A stretch of DNA of 64,000 nt, from contig CP141132.1 in NCBI GenBank assembly GCA_035236585.1, forward strand, positions 64,763,880 to 64,827,879. The letters are read 5' to 3'. Positions 30,110 to 43,041 of the stretch are shown here, piece by piece. Source of the DNA: Warburgia ugandensis (Eukaryota > Streptophyta > Magnoliopsida > Canellales > Canellaceae). Positions within the stretch are counted from its first letter, which is position 1. Every line of letters starts with the position of its first letter. The translations under genes were made by a program, and so were the position numbers. The notes below the pieces were generated by a model. It saw only the letters and a program-made list of their open reading frames with translations, did no database searches and was not told the DNA's origin.

Positions 30110-31050
30110 GTGAGAGTGTAACAACACATCTCTTAGGCGAGCCCTTTCCCAAGTAGGGCTCATTATATCCATGTTATTCAAGGTCACCATAATGCACCAT
30201 TCCTATTGCAAAAATCTAGAAAATATACATAATAAAATTCAGGATCCATAATTAATTCCTAAATAACATAGATAATCCATGAAAAAGAAAACTACTCTTG
30301 ATTTTTTCGTTCAAAAATCCACCTAACATTGCATTTTATAGTGAATTAGGTAGAATCCCACTTAGGAAAATTGAAGAAAACATGAATATGCCCTATTTCT
30401 TGATCAAATCATGTAAAAGCTCTAAAAACTACATGCTAAAAAGGGTTTAATAAGAAACCCATGAAAACCCTAAAAAATCCTAAGCTATTTCAGGGAAATC
30501 CAAACATATAAGGATAAGCAAACTCACAATTCTTTTGAATCTTCAAAGTCTTCTTTTGCAAGCTTTTCTTTATCTTTTCTCCTTCAAAGACTCCAACTAA
30601 CTAGCAGGTGTCCAAGCTCCTTCTATAGTGTGAAGTGGGTTGTGTGTTAGATTTAGGTTATGTTAGGTGAAAATGGAGGAAAAATTGAGGATAATGGGAG
30701 GAAATGAGAAGAAAGATGAAGTTTGGGGGATGCTTCCTAAAATATAGTTTTTCCTCCCTTTATACACCCCCATGACATTTCTAAAAGATTCAAGATGACC
30801 AAAGTGACTTTCATCATCTCCACTACTCATCAGATATTTTCAATTATGTCCCATGTTTCATTTTAAATCTCATTTCCTCATTTTCCTTCTTTTTGAATTT
30901 GGACCCACTGTGAATTCTACAAACTTCATGAAACACCTCTTGGATTGAATACTGACCTTCATCCAAGAAGATTGAGGTTGAAAGAAAATTACAAAATATA
31001 GTGGGCTCCTTAGTGAGGATCTAAATAAAGAGGTTTTTGCGTAGTGGATT
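30110..31050. other. Unidentified insertion in the right LTR of copia 2
   Basis: About 0.9 kb with no counterpart in the left LTR. It starts near GTGTAACAACACATCTC, and an AATTACA end is possible near 30990, which would resemble LTR ends. I find no clear target duplication. No coding content is seen. Confidence 0.45.
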
Positions 31051-31277
31051 TGATAGAGTCTTCATATGTAGGTTTTTCTCTACGTGAGATTTTTCTTTTG
31101 GTAAGACAAGCTAGAGAGAGAAAGTGGGAAAATAAGAGGTTTCTTTTAGGGTTTTACCTCTTGGCAGAAAAGAAAAGAAGCAGGTAATTCTCTTTCAAGT
31201 TGCTCGCATGCTATTTCTTGCCACACTTGATAATTACATGTTTGTTTAATTTTTTGGGTTAATGCAACCATCCACTA

Positions 31278-34200
31278 TGTGATGACCTGGGTTTTCATAT
31301 GCATTTTTAAATGCAAAACTAATTTCTAATGTAGGATATATCCCTATTTGAAACCAATTTTGTGAATACAATACAATACAACAGATGATTCATTTTCTTT
31401 TAAATTCATTTCAAAAATGCCGAGCGTCATTTACTTCTAAGAAAACAAAATAGCTAGGATTTTTTTTTGATGTAAAACTAAAACAAAAATATATGCATTC
31501 CAGATCTAGCCAGTCATAGCTCACAGTCCAACTGTAATAACTACATATATATGTCCAAAAAGGATAAGTCATATACTTACATTGATTATAATACGTAACG
31601 CCATTATCTTCATTCAGATTTGCATCCACCTCGATTTGCTCTGCATCAAGTCAAATTCTTCGAAGACCTGAGATATTGTAAATAGTTTACAATATCTCAG
31701 CAAGCTTGTGCTTGTGTAGGTAGTTTCACATCTATTATTCCAATTTTGAAATCCAATTCTAAACAATATTTCAATTCATTTTTCATGTAGTTCTAAAGAA
31801 TATAATGATTAGATTAGAGGTAGGAAAGATAACTTAAACTACATGTCAACCTTACTTTATAGTTTCATGTTAAAACATTTTAGATAATATCAATATAAAA
31901 CATGCACGACTTTAAATGTATATTTTTCAAATGATCAAATCTGCACGGTAATCTCACATCAATTGTAATATATAATATATCACAAAATCACATGAATGCA
32001 TAACTTGTAAATATGTGAAAGATCCTCCATTTAACTTGATAGATCAAATGCCATAAGATCCTCAAAATATTAAAATAGTAATGGGTTAAATTGTGAACAT
32101 CGACAATCCTAAACTAACAACATAATCATCTCATGTATATATGCATCCCGGAAAACACATTAGTTGTTGGTCATGAGTACATGACTAAATCATTGAATCA
32201 TGTGTCTTTGGTATCTAGAGACCAGCTACCGTAGTCTTCGTAGTGACTACGAATATATCTTAAAAGGGTGCCATAATCACCTTTAATGGTTGTTCCTACC
32301 ACAATAGTATAGAAAAATATATGCCTCTTTGGGCACGGATATTTGCCACCTTTAGTAGTTAGTGGTTGGGACAGTGCCCACCAGGCTCATTAGCCTAAAC
32401 AAACATATATCTCAATCCAAATATTATTAAATCATATATTATATATCTCATGTAAAATCATTCATTTTCTTGACTCATCTCAAAGCATGGGAATGATACA
32501 ATTTCAAGTAAAATAATTTCTTTTAAAAACATACAATTGTGTGTAATAGAATGAGCAACATAAATTTTATTTTCTATATAAAAGTATGTATCATGGTTAT
32601 GAAGGTACATATTTATAAATCACATGTCTCATTATAAATATTGCATTCTTTTGAAGCTAAAATAATGTAACCTGAGAAAATATAACTTTTATGATAGTCA
32701 AATAGTCTTAAATCGAAAGCATGATAATCAAATGATTTGATTATTTAAACTCTACACATGTTTGTAAAGTTGATGGCATGCTTAAAATTCCAATGTCAAA
32801 TAGATGTTAAAAATACTACTTTTAACATAGTTATCTCAATCCTCAGAATGCTCAATAAGCTTAGTTCGTACTAGGCAATGCCTCTGTCAACACAAATGTA
32901 CATTACAATGTCTATCTTATATGTGATTTCTTAATTGTAACCTATTTGGGCCTTTGATCCCCATTAATATGGTGATCCTGCCTTTACCATTTTATGATCA
33001 TGCGCATTCCTCTTTATTTTTGCTGTAATGTTAAATCTTGGTCGTTGATTGAAGATCAATGATCTAGATCGTCTAATTGTCTTCAATTTTTATTAATATC
33101 TAACTTATAGATAGTTTATTTCATATCTCAATATTTTATTTATTGATTTGATAGTTAGGTTGAATTCTGATCAGTCAGATCTATAGTTTCAAGTCACCCT
33201 AGCATTAAATCTTCGAACCTAAGGTCATTAAAACAATCTAAGCACTAGATTAATCTAAATACTAACATAAATAGTTCAATTGTTCTTATTAAAGTTTAAC
33301 GCATTCTAGTCTTATTGGTTTTTTAAATTTTCTATAATTTATTAGGCATAACTAAGATAAAATAAAATTTAGCTGAATTAAATAAGACTTGGTAGTGGGT
33401 CTTAACTCTGATCGCTTAAATCCACGTATGATGTTGTGTCTGATGTGGCTTGATTGGGTTTGATTGCCTTTGATCATAAATTTGAGAATGAACAGCTCAA
33501 ATCAAGTGTTAGATCTATGGTCAAATCTAAATGGGAGCTTAGATCAGTGGTTAATCTAAGGGTTAGGTAGTTGATCTTGAGTTAGATTATCTTAAAAGGA
33601 TGGATCAGGTGCAGATCTAGCATCTAGTGGCTGATCGATTGTAAGATTGTGGTAAAAGGGTCAGATCTAATTCTAATTGATTAGATCCATGATTTTCATT
33701 CTACTTGATGGTCCAGATCTGTATTCAAGTTTATTTGGATGATCTAATTATTATATCAATCTATTTACTTTTTAAAATCATTTAATTAATCAAATTATAA
33801 GGTTTGATCACTTTTGATTGATCAGATGGATCTGAGTTATTCTATGACTTAGTTTGGATCAATTTAAAATGCATTCTAATTCTAAATTTTATTGCATAAT
33901 TATGTTCGTATTATCGAGCAAATCCAATGGATGTCTCGCATCAAAATTTGGAGTTATATTGCTTTCTAAATTGAAAATCTAAGTTTCAAATGAATTTTAA
34001 CGGTTCATATTAAATCTAGGCAAAACAAGGATTAAAACAACGTCAGCAGGCCGCTTTAGAACGTAATGCATGTTCTAGATTGCTTAGTGCATCCTAGTCT
34101 CCAAAATGCACTAGAGTGCGCCCCATTCTCTAGGATGCATCGGCGTCTAGAAAGATTGGAGACCGTTTTGCATGCATGAAAATGCTCCAGGCATGTGCGT

Positions 34201-35296
34201 TCCCAAAGTGCGTCTATAACGCTCGTCTTGGTCATTGTCTAGACAAGAATGGTTCAAATGTCACAATTTCGACCATCTGTTCCTTTTCCATCTAGATCTC
34301 TGATTTGGATCATAAGATACCGATTTTTTGACGTATCCTAAGGTTTTGAGGCCCCACGGTTCCATTGGACGGCTCAAATTTTACTTTCGAGTTATCTTCA
34401 TTAGGGTTCTCATCCAAGCTGGTCGGATTCGTTCACCAACGGGTCACCAGTTGCGAAATTTAGTTAGAACAAAGGAAAAAGGGGGTAACTGGGTTCGATG
34501 GTGGGAAGGTTGAGTGGTTGGTGGTCTTCCCGCGGTGCCAAAAAAAGGGAAGAAGCAGGGCCGACAAGGTGTGCTCGTCAGAGAGTGAAGAAGAAAAAGG
34601 GCATCGGCTAGAGTGGGGGAGAGACAGATAGGAGGGCAAGGTGACTAGCGTTGGGTGCAGGTGCAAATGGCATTGTCACTGGCTGCCCTCCTCCAAAGGT
34701 CAAGGAGAGGGAGAGATAGAGAGCGAAAAGTAGATTGGAGTGGGATGTATGTGCTGCTGACTGACCTGTCCGACATTGGGGATGAAAAGGCTGAGGGGAT
34801 ATGCAATTGGAGGGAAGAGAAGGAGGGAAAAGTATTATGCGGGGGGGTTGGGGGTGGGGAGTGGGAGGTCCCTTTATCGTCGGTGGTCCGCCCTTCTCGC
34901 TAGCAGGTGCATGATCACTAGCTTGCTTTTCTGGTGAGGGAGACGGAGATGAGTAAGGTGACGCGGTCATCTGGGGAGAGCTGTTGCACGGGGGTGTTGT
35001 TATAAAAAATGGCCCCTATGTTTTGGACAATTTTTTTGTTTTAAAAACGTATACATGGGGCTTATTTTAAAATTATCAAAATGCCCCTATTATTAGAAAT
35101 CATGTAACTTTCTCATCCGAACTCCGTTTTTAGCATTCTTAGTGTCGTTAGATTTTAGTTTTCAAGTACAATCCAATTATTAAGGTTTTAATATTTTATT
35201 TGGATTATATAAAAAGTTCATTCATAAAATTATATTTTATCCCTTTTTGTAATAAAAATTACATTAAATAAGCTTTTAAAATTTTGGGTTATTACA
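31278..35296 (+). mobile_element. Del/Tekay-like solo LTR (copy B)
   Basis: Starts TGTGATGACCTGGGTTTTC and ends GGGTTATTACA, inside the right LTR of copia 2. It carries the best hairpin of the family at 31669-31714. The flanking five bases (CACTA and CATTG) agree at only three of five positions, so the duplication is decayed or the exact end differs. No coding domain; frames within it look fortuitous. At about 4.0 kb it is longer than copies C-E. Confidence 0.75.
31669..31714 (+). other. Conserved tandem hairpin of LTR copy B
   Basis: Perfect 14-bp stem TGAGATATTGTAAA / TTTACAATATCTCA with the 3-base loop TAG (31669-31699), then a second stem CAAGC-TTGT-GCTTG (31701-31714). It begins 391 bp from the LTR start. 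Confidence 0.75.
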
Positions 35297-35635
35297 CATT
35301 GTCTCATTTGTTTCTTCAAATGTGATTTTTAAAAATTACTGTGGCTTTATTGGTGAGAGGCTTTTTTACTTTTGATTATTGTAATTCTAAGAGTATCTGT
35401 CTCATGAAGATTTGGATTCCTCTATGGCTAATAGAGAAAAGATTTTGTATTTCCATTTTTAGCTAGAAGGGATTTGCTTGGAATAGGTCAAGTAGTTTTC
35501 CCCTTAAATTCTAGTATGTTGATCTTGATTGCTTACTTTAGTTTGTGCTTTTGCATATTACGTCTACATTATCATTTTTGAGTGTGCTATTAATTTGTAT
35601 ATAGAAGAAAATGCTTATTGGCTTCTAATAGTTGC

Positions 35636-36465
35636 TATAGGCAGTATTGATTTGATATATCATACTACTAACTATTTATATAATATAGATTTTGTTCTTT
35701 CTCAAACTTCAATATCATGTGATGAACATACATGCTTATTCTTACTAATTCCATTGATGCAACCAAGGAAGGTACTTGAAAATGTATGCTCTACTTGTTA
35801 TAATTGTGAGTTCACCCTTTTGAGTAACTCCAATGTGAAACTAGAAGACAAACTTTCCATAAAAAATATTCAAGGTAGACCTGCAACCGGTAAAAGTATT
35901 CGGGATTTAAGAACTAAAGAAATAAATGATATAGAAATAGTCTTCCATGACAAATTTTGTTGATTAAACCGAATGATCTAAATTCAAGATGACATGATCA
36001 ACATGCTAAGCTATTCATACTATCAAGAAGCTATCCATGTGATTTTGGTCTCATTCTCATAAACATCCCATTAATAAGACCAAATTTCACAAAAATCAAG
36101 TTTGCTTTCTTGAGAACTACTAAGTTAGGTTGATAGATCAAGAAGCTAGCTTGATCATTCAAACAAGTAAAATAAGGAACAAGTGGTAGGGCATGCTTGT
36201 GCACATGGCTTATGTGGGACTCACAAATTTACTCCTAGGAAACACCCTAACCATAGGAATCAATTTGTTTCTATTTGTTTGTGCTGCTTGAACAAAATGA
36301 TTCAAGATTTCATTAATTTTAGAATACAATTCGAATCACTAATCCAAAAATTGTATTTAAAATAACAAAAAATAGGCGAGTTTATTGACATTTTATGCCA
36401 TAATGAATTAAAATAAACCACAAGGGGTACAAGCATGATAGGATTTGACCAAAAATTTTTAGGAT
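35636..36465. other. Intergenic stretch between copia 2 and the inverted-arm element
   Basis: No gene or repeat recognised. The open frame at 35529-35963 starts inside the copia 2 LTR and shows no family likeness. Confidence 0.45.
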
Positions 36466-36722
36466 AATTTTCTTATAGGTACCCCAAGGTTTACCTGTTT
36501 TCCCATAGAAGAGACTTAACTTTCGATTCTACGAATAAGTCTCTGAACTTACCAAAATGATCCTCTACCATTTAATTAGTTACATATTGCCGAAATCGAT
36601 GATAGAAAGGGTACACATGATCAAAACTTGATTTTTTAAAGGTAAAATAGAAATTTTCATTGAAAAGGGAAAATAAGTGCTAATCTTCCTTTCATTTTCA
36701 TCTTCTCCAAAAAGGAAATTTA
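36466..36722 (+). repeat. Left inverted arm
   Basis: Shares with the right arm landmarks such as CTGAACTTACCAAAATGATC, TGATTTTTTAAAGGTAAAAT and ATCTTCTCCAAAAAGGA. Confidence 0.7.
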
Positions 36723-37480
36723 GCAAACTTGAGAAGGTTCAAGGATTTGAGGTTGGATTTGGCTATGAAGAATGGCAATAGGGACAATTGTTCAAGGGTC
36801 ACTGGCGGTTGTTATGAAGAGAAAGTGAGAAAATTTATTAGATCTTGTGTCACCAGTGAAGGCTTTCAATGTAGAGTTTGAATTGGTTTTGAGATTTCCT
36901 TGGAGAGATGGTTGGAATGGGGGTTCAATAATGAGGAACATTGTATATAAGATCTATTTTGAGTTTTCTAATTAGATGTCAATGAATTTGGGTTTGATTT
37001 AAGTAAAAGGAATTGGCTTTCTATTGGAATCCCTTTGACTTGATCCCATATTTTTATGGACATCTATAGCAAGTGGCAAAAGTAGGAGTCAAATCGCATG
37101 TCTTTGTATTAGTTGCACAAGCATAGTCTAGTTAAGTTAATTTAGAAAAGGATACCTAGATTAAAATCTCTCTCTCTCTCTTTCTTTCCCTCTAGATTTT
37201 CTATCATACAAAACTTTGTCTTGAAAAATATGCATGTTGCATCACTTTTTTCATTTTTCAATGATCCAAGCCGTTTCATTGAATTCACGTTGTTTTAGAT
37301 GACCAAGGCATCAAACATCTCATTTACTTGATACCTCTAAGACTTATTACTTGAGCCTTTATTGATTATAAAATATATGAGTTGGAGTTGTTTGTGTTAC
37401 ATTATCTATTTTCAAACCATAAAACGTCTTACTTGCATCCAATAAATGAAATGTTTGGTACCTTGGCCATAAAAGTAGGC

Positions 37481-37641
37481 CCGACATGGACATTTTTTCA
37501 ATGCAAAGCTATGTATGATAGGACGTCTCTCCCTCTCTCTCTCTTAGACAAGCAAAATCAGATGCAGAGCCTGAATTTTCATAAAAATGAAAGAAGTGAG
37601 CCCAACGTCGATGTTTTTTCAATGCAATGATATACATGACA

Positions 37642-37660
<19 letters not shown>
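37481..37660. repeat. Imperfect tandem duplication, unit about 112 bp
   Basis: Two copies of a block containing ATTTTTTCAATGCAA, followed by 'GATATACATGACAG'-like sequence and a CT run. The second copy leads directly into the long (CT)n tract. Confidence 0.7.

Positions 37661-37725
<65 letters not shown>
37646..37725. repeat. (CT)n microsatellite
   Basis: About 80 bp of CT dinucleotides. It is the only long GA/CT tract in the window outside an LTR. Confidence 0.98.
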
Positions 37726-37728
<3 letters not shown>

Positions 37729-38096
37729 AATTGAGCTATATTTAGAGGAAGAGATGGAGTACCACTGATCTATCACCAATCGAACTCTCACTAGGATCAG
37801 ACGATATTGATCTTTGAACATGAGAAAATTCTCCTCATAAGTTAGATACCTCTTGAGAATCTGTGGATCGAATTGGTCTGGTCGGTAGTCAAGGGAAGGT
37901 TAACAAGAAATGTAAAGCATCTCTTGTATCTTCAATTAGCAGCTTTAAAAGGTGAATGCGTGTATAAAGAGAGGCTGAATAGTGCCTTCTTCCTAGTGAA
38001 CATTCATCATTAAAAAACAGAAAATAATTGGTCGAACCTTTTTCTTCTTACTGGAGATTTCTAGGGAGATGTATATTATTTGACCCAGAAAATAAT

Positions 38097-38447
38097 TGTT
38101 GGTCCAGCTCCATTTTCAGGCGGCCACCAACTTCAACCATGACAGTGTCGCAGTCAGCTGCCGTCGACTTCAACAGTGGCGGGCACCGTCGTTAGCCACT
38201 TTCCACTGACTTTTGTGTAATTTATTAAAAATTACAGCCCAAAAATCCCTATAAATAGGGATACGAAGAGGGCAAGGATATAGCCCATTCCTTTGTAAAT
38301 CCCCTTGTATTCCTCTATGTAAAATCCCTATTTTTTTTCATAGTGAAATCATTCTTTCCCGTGGACGTAGGCTTATTGGCCGAACCACGTTAATATCGGT
38401 GCATTTTTTGTGTGTATGATCTTGGGCGGGGACTAAAATCCCCAACA
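38097..38447 (+). repeat. Left LTR of copia 1
   Basis: 351 bp, TGTTGGTCCAGC... to ...ATCCCCAACA. It has a TATA-like CTATAAATAG at 38250-38259 and a short R/U5 after it. Confidence 0.97.
38250..38259 (+). promoter_or_regulatory. TATA box of copia 1 LTR
   Basis: CTATAAATAG in the left LTR. The same site lies at 43210-43219 in the right LTR. Confidence 0.75.
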
Positions 38448-38449
38448 AG

Positions 38450-38462
38450 TGGTATCAAAGCG
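38450..38462 (+). other. Primer binding site of copia 1
   Basis: TGGTATCAAAGCG three bases after the LTR, close to the complement of initiator tRNA-Met (TGGTATCAGAGC). Confidence 0.85.
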
Positions 38463-38529
38463 AGGATCTGCCGTGAAACAGAGGCAGAAAATTGAATTGC
38501 AGCACCGGCGGTCTAGAGGAAGAAGAAAA

Positions 38530-38880
38530 CTGCTCCTGCTACAGTTTGCTATAGTAATCATCATTGCTGCTACAGTGAAAAGCACGTTATCATGTTGCTA
38601 CAATAAAAGCATCATCATTACTGTGGGCTACAGTGATCGCTACAGTACTACTACAGTACTGAGTTGGCACAATACCCTAGAGGTGGGTTCCAATAATGAG
38701 TTTCAACAAGTTCGAGTTACAACAGTACAGAGTTGTAACAGTACGAGTGCAAATAGTAGCGCATTTGCACAGTAGCTGAGTTGAAACAGTAGCGCGTTGC
38801 AACAGTACCGGGTTGCAATAGTTGAGTGCAATCGTAGCTGAATTGCAACAGTACGAGTTGCAACAGTGATCCGATTGAAG
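38530..38880 (+). repeat. Degenerate ACAGTA/TTGCAACAG repeats in copia 1 leader
   Basis: The stretch between primer site and gag is built of loosely repeated words: CTACAGT in the first half, then TTGCAACAGTA, TTGAAACAGTAGCG and TTGCAACAGTACC-like units every 13-25 bases. It is noncoding. Confidence 0.65.
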
Positions 38881-38998
38881 CAGACCTATTTTTTGGCAGG
38901 TTTTCAAGGGGGATAGACCAGTTCTTGGCAAACGCAATGGTGTTTTCAAATTTATAAGATTTTCTCCTGAAATTGCTGTAAGTACTCTTTCTTTACTT

Positions 38999-41900
38999 AT
39001 GGAGGCAAACATGAGCAAAATGATTTACTTAAATGGTACTAAGTATCACAAGTGGAAGGAAAAAATGAAAGATCTTCTTTTTGTGAAGAAATTACATTTA
39101 CCTGTCTTTGCTACTCAAAAATCGGAGGATAAGTCCGAAGATGAGTGGGCTTTGGAACACGAACAGGTATGTGGTTTTATTCAACAATGGGTAGAAGATA
39201 ACATTTTGAATTATATTCAAAATGAAATACATGCTAGAACTCTATGGATCAAATTAGAAACCTTGTACGCTTCAAGAACTGGGAATAATAAGTTATTCCT
39301 ACTTCATCAAGCGATGCACCTAAGATATAAGGAAGGGAGTTCTATTTCTGACCACTTGAACGAGTTGACCGGATGCTTTCAGCAACTATCCGACGTTGGC
39401 ATCAGGTTTGATGATGATATCATGGGTTTATGGCTTTTAAATACTTTGCCTGACTCATGGGAAAATTTTCATGTTTCTCTAGCTAATTCTGCTCCAGGTG
39501 GTGCTATGACATGGGAATCTACGAGAAGTGCAGTTCTAAATGAAGAAATGAGGCGACGAGCTCAAGTTGTCACCACATCACAGTATGAGATTTTGATCTC
39601 AGAAAATCGAGGGAGAAGCAAGATCAAAGGACAGAAGAAGAATACTAGAAGTAGGAGTAAATCTAAGTCCAGATACAAGAATCTAGAATGCAATTATTGT
39701 GGCAAGAAGGGTCACATTAGAAGGAAGTGTTATAAGTGGAAAGCCGAGAACAAAACAGAGAATGCCAAGCAGGAGAGAAGAAATGATGAGGGGAATGATC
39801 GTGTAGCTGCCACTACTTTAGGCTTTGTTGTGGTCTGTGATGAAAATGAAATCAACCTAGCTTCCAATGAGATTGGATGGGTTGTTGACAGTGGTGCTTC
39901 TTTTCACGTTACCTCAAGGAGGGAGTTTTTCACCTCGTACACTCCTGATGACTTTGGAGTGTTGAAGATGGGTAACGATGGGCTGTCAAAGGTTGTTGGT
40001 ATCGGATCCGTCTGTTTGGACACCAACAACGGAACGAGGTTGACTCTCAAGGATGTTCGACATGTACCAGATATCTGGTTGAACTTAATATCAGCTAGAA
40101 AGCTTGATGATGATGGGTATTGTAGTACCTTTTGCGATGGACAGTGGAAGCTCTCTAAGGGAGCGCTTGTGGTTGCTAGAGGGAAGAAATCATCTAGCTT
40201 GTATGTGATGCAAGCTTCAATTCCTATTAACTCTGTGAACGTAGTTGATGTTGCTGGTTCTTCAGAGTTGTGGCACAGGTGGCTCAGTCACATGAGTGAG
40301 AAAGGACTAGGTTGCCTAGTCAAGAAGAATTTGCTTTCAGGGCTTAAAGCTACAAAGTTGAGCAAATGTGCTCATTGTCTTGCTAGAAAGCAACGAGTTT
40401 CCTTCAAAAGCCATCCTTATTCCAGAAAGCCAGGCGTGCTTGAATTGGTACATTCAGATGTATGCGGTCTTATGAAGGTACGCACATTTGGTGGTGCATT
40501 ATATTTTGTCACATTTATTGATGATTATTCCAGAAAACTCTGGGTCTATGTTTTGAAAACTAAGGATCAGGTGCTTGACAAGTTTAAAGAATTTCAAGCT
40601 TCTGTTGAGAGGCAAACAGGGAAGAAGCTGAAATGTATTTGCACAGACAATGGTGGCGAGTATTGTGGACCTTTAGATGCTTATTGTAAGAAGCAAGGGA
40701 TCAGACATCAAAGAACTCCTCCGAAGACTCCTCAGCTAAATGGTTTAGCAGAGAGGATGAACAGGACATTGATGGAGAGGGTCAGATGCTTGCTTTCTGA
40801 AGCAAAGCTGCTCGGATCCTTCTGGGGTGACGCGCTATACATAACAGCCTATGTTATTAACCTATCTCCAATTGTTGCCTTGAATGTAGATGTTCCTGAC
40901 AGGCTATAGTATGGAAAAGATGTCTCTTACGATCATTTGTGGGTATTTGGGTGCAAAGCATTTGTACATATACCCAAGGATGAGAGGTCCAAGTTAGACG
41001 TTAAGACCAAACAATGCATTTTTATCGGTTATGGGCAGGATGAGTTTGGTTACAGGCTATATGATTCAGTTGCAAAGAAGCTGATTAGAAGCCGCGGTGT
41101 GGTCTTTATGGAAGACCAAACCATTGAACACATTGACAAAGCCGAAGTATTAGAAGCTCGAAGTTCTGATACTCTAACAAATTTAGATCTAGTTCCTATT
41201 TCACATACGCCACGTGTAAATGGCACCAATGACCATGGTGGTGTTTCAGTTGATGTTCAAGATAATCAGGCTGAGGGAGAACATGAAGCTGTTGAAGACA
41301 TGGATGTTTCGTTAGAGGTTGATGATATTCAGCAGGAGGTTCCTACTAAGGAACCAGTAGTTTCATTAAGACGGAGTTCGAGAGATCGTCAACCCTCAAC
41401 TTGATATTCATCAGATGAGTACGTGCTCCTCACTAACAGGGGAGAGCCTAAGAGCTACACAGAGGCAGCTGAAAGTGAAGAGAATGCAGAGTGGATTGCA
41501 GCTATGAAGGATGAGATGAAATCCTTACAAGACAATCACACTTTTGAGCTGGTAAGATTACCTAAAGGCCGACAAGCTTTGAAGAAATGATGGATTTACA
41601 GGGTGAAGTACGACGGTGACACTTCATGACCACGATACAAAGCTAGACTTGTGGTGAAAGGCTTTGGTCAAAGAAAAGGTGTCGATTTCGAGGAGACATT
41701 TTCTCCTGTTATTAAAATGTCTTCAATCCGAGTTGTATTGGGTTTGGCCGCAAACCTTGATCTGGAGGTTGAGCAGATGGATGTGAAGACAACATTCCTC
41801 CATGGTGACTTAGAGGAGGAGATATATATGGAGCAACCAGAAGGGTTTGTTGCTAAAGGCAAAGAGAAGTACGTCTGCAAGCTGAAGAAGAGTCTGTATG

Positions 41901-43003
41901 GCTTGAAATAAGCTCCCAGACAGTGGTACAAGAAGTTCGAGCAGTTCATGACCCAACAGGGTTACAGAAAGACTACTTCAGATCACTGTGTGTTTGTGCA
42001 AAAATTCTCAGAAGATGATTTTGTGATCTTGCTACTCTATGTCGACGATATGCTTATTGTTGGAAGCAGCTCTTCAAGGATCAGTCAGTTAAAGAAGGAG
42101 CTGAATAAAGTCTTTGCTATGAAAGACTTGGGACTTGCGAGACAGATTCTCGAGCTTTCTATCATTTGTGACAGGAGGAATAAGCAATTATGGTTGTCTC
42201 AGGAGAAGTATATAGAAAAGGTACTTCAACGATTTCACATGGATAAACCTAAAATGGTTAGTACACCTTTTGCTACTCTTTTGAGGCTTAGTAAGAATCA
42301 AGTTCCAATGAGTGATGCTGAGAAGGAATACATGCAAGATGTTCCTTATGCTTCAGCTGTTGGCAGTCTTATGTATGCCATGGTATGCACTAGACCATAC
42401 ATTGCATATGCAGTTGGTACAGTGAGCCATTTTTTATCAAATCCAAGAAAAGAACATTGGAATGCAGTGAAGTGGATATTGAGATATCTACGTGGTACTT
42501 CCAAGTTGTGTTTGGGATTTGGCACTGGCAAGCCCGTGCTTGAGGGCTACACTGATCCAGATATGACTGGTGATATTGACACGAGGAAGTCTACTTCAGG
42601 CTACTTGATTACTTTTGCAGGGGGAGCTGTGTCATGGCAATCAAAGTTACAGAAGTATGTTGCCTTATCTACGACAGAGGCTGAGTTTATTGTTGTAACA
42701 GAAGCATGCAAAGAGTTATTATGGATGAAGAAGTTCATAAACGAACTTGGCTTTGTGCAGAAGAGGTATGCGTTATTTTGCGACAGTCAAAGTGCTATAC
42801 ACCTTAGCAAGAATTCTACTTTTCATGGAAGGTCAAAGCACATTGATGTTCGGTATCATTGGATATGTGATATTTTGGAGTTGAAGTCGTTAGAGTTTGA
42901 GAAGATTCATACTGACAATAATAGTTCGGATATGATGACAAAAGTATTACCTCGGAGCAAGTTCGAGATTTGTAGGGAATTGACCGGAATGGGCTTCTGC
43001 TAA
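38999..43003 (+). pseudogene. Copia 1 gag-pol region
   Basis: Gag lies from 38999 to about 39790 and includes the zinc knuckle [14 protein letters not shown] (39689-39730). The protease motif 'VVDSGAS' is at about 39880. The integrase has the HHCC region at 40260-40400 and a catalytic core at 40440-40800 with '[20 protein letters not shown]' and 'CTDNGGEY'. The RT has 'LYVDDMLIVG' at about 42034-42063, and RNase H lies at about 42530-42860 with 'KSTSGYLITFAGG' and 'ALSTTEAEF'. The catalytic motifs are readable, but the frame is interrupted about four to five times, so the copy cannot produce the polyprotein as it stands. Confidence 0.93.
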
Positions 43004-43041
43004 AAGTCCATACGTGAAGAAACCTCCTTCAGTTAATGGGC

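Larger units (their letters stand above)
25317..35630 (+). mobile_element. Ty1/copia retrotransposon, old and heavily broken (copia 2)
   Basis: Left LTR 25317-25992, iMet-type primer site, remnants of gag, integrase, RT and RNase H in the copia order, then a right LTR (about 30045-35630) that is split by LTR copy B and by another insertion. Target duplication GTTGT at 25312-25316 and GTTGC at 35631-35635. It has dozens of breaks and its LTRs are clearly more diverged than those of the copia element at 38097, so it is the older of the two. Probably Tork-like, by resemblance of the integrase and RT stretches. Confidence 0.85.
36723..38091. other. Interior of the inverted-arm element, left part
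   Basis: No recognised protein. Includes a CT run near 37170 and a partial tandem duplication at 37481-37660. It might be captured host sequence, but I cannot name a source. Confidence 0.4.

Noticed and set aside
35529-35963. 144-codon plus-strand frame
   Set aside because: It begins inside the copia 2 LTR, runs across the LTR end and the target duplication, and resembles no known protein.
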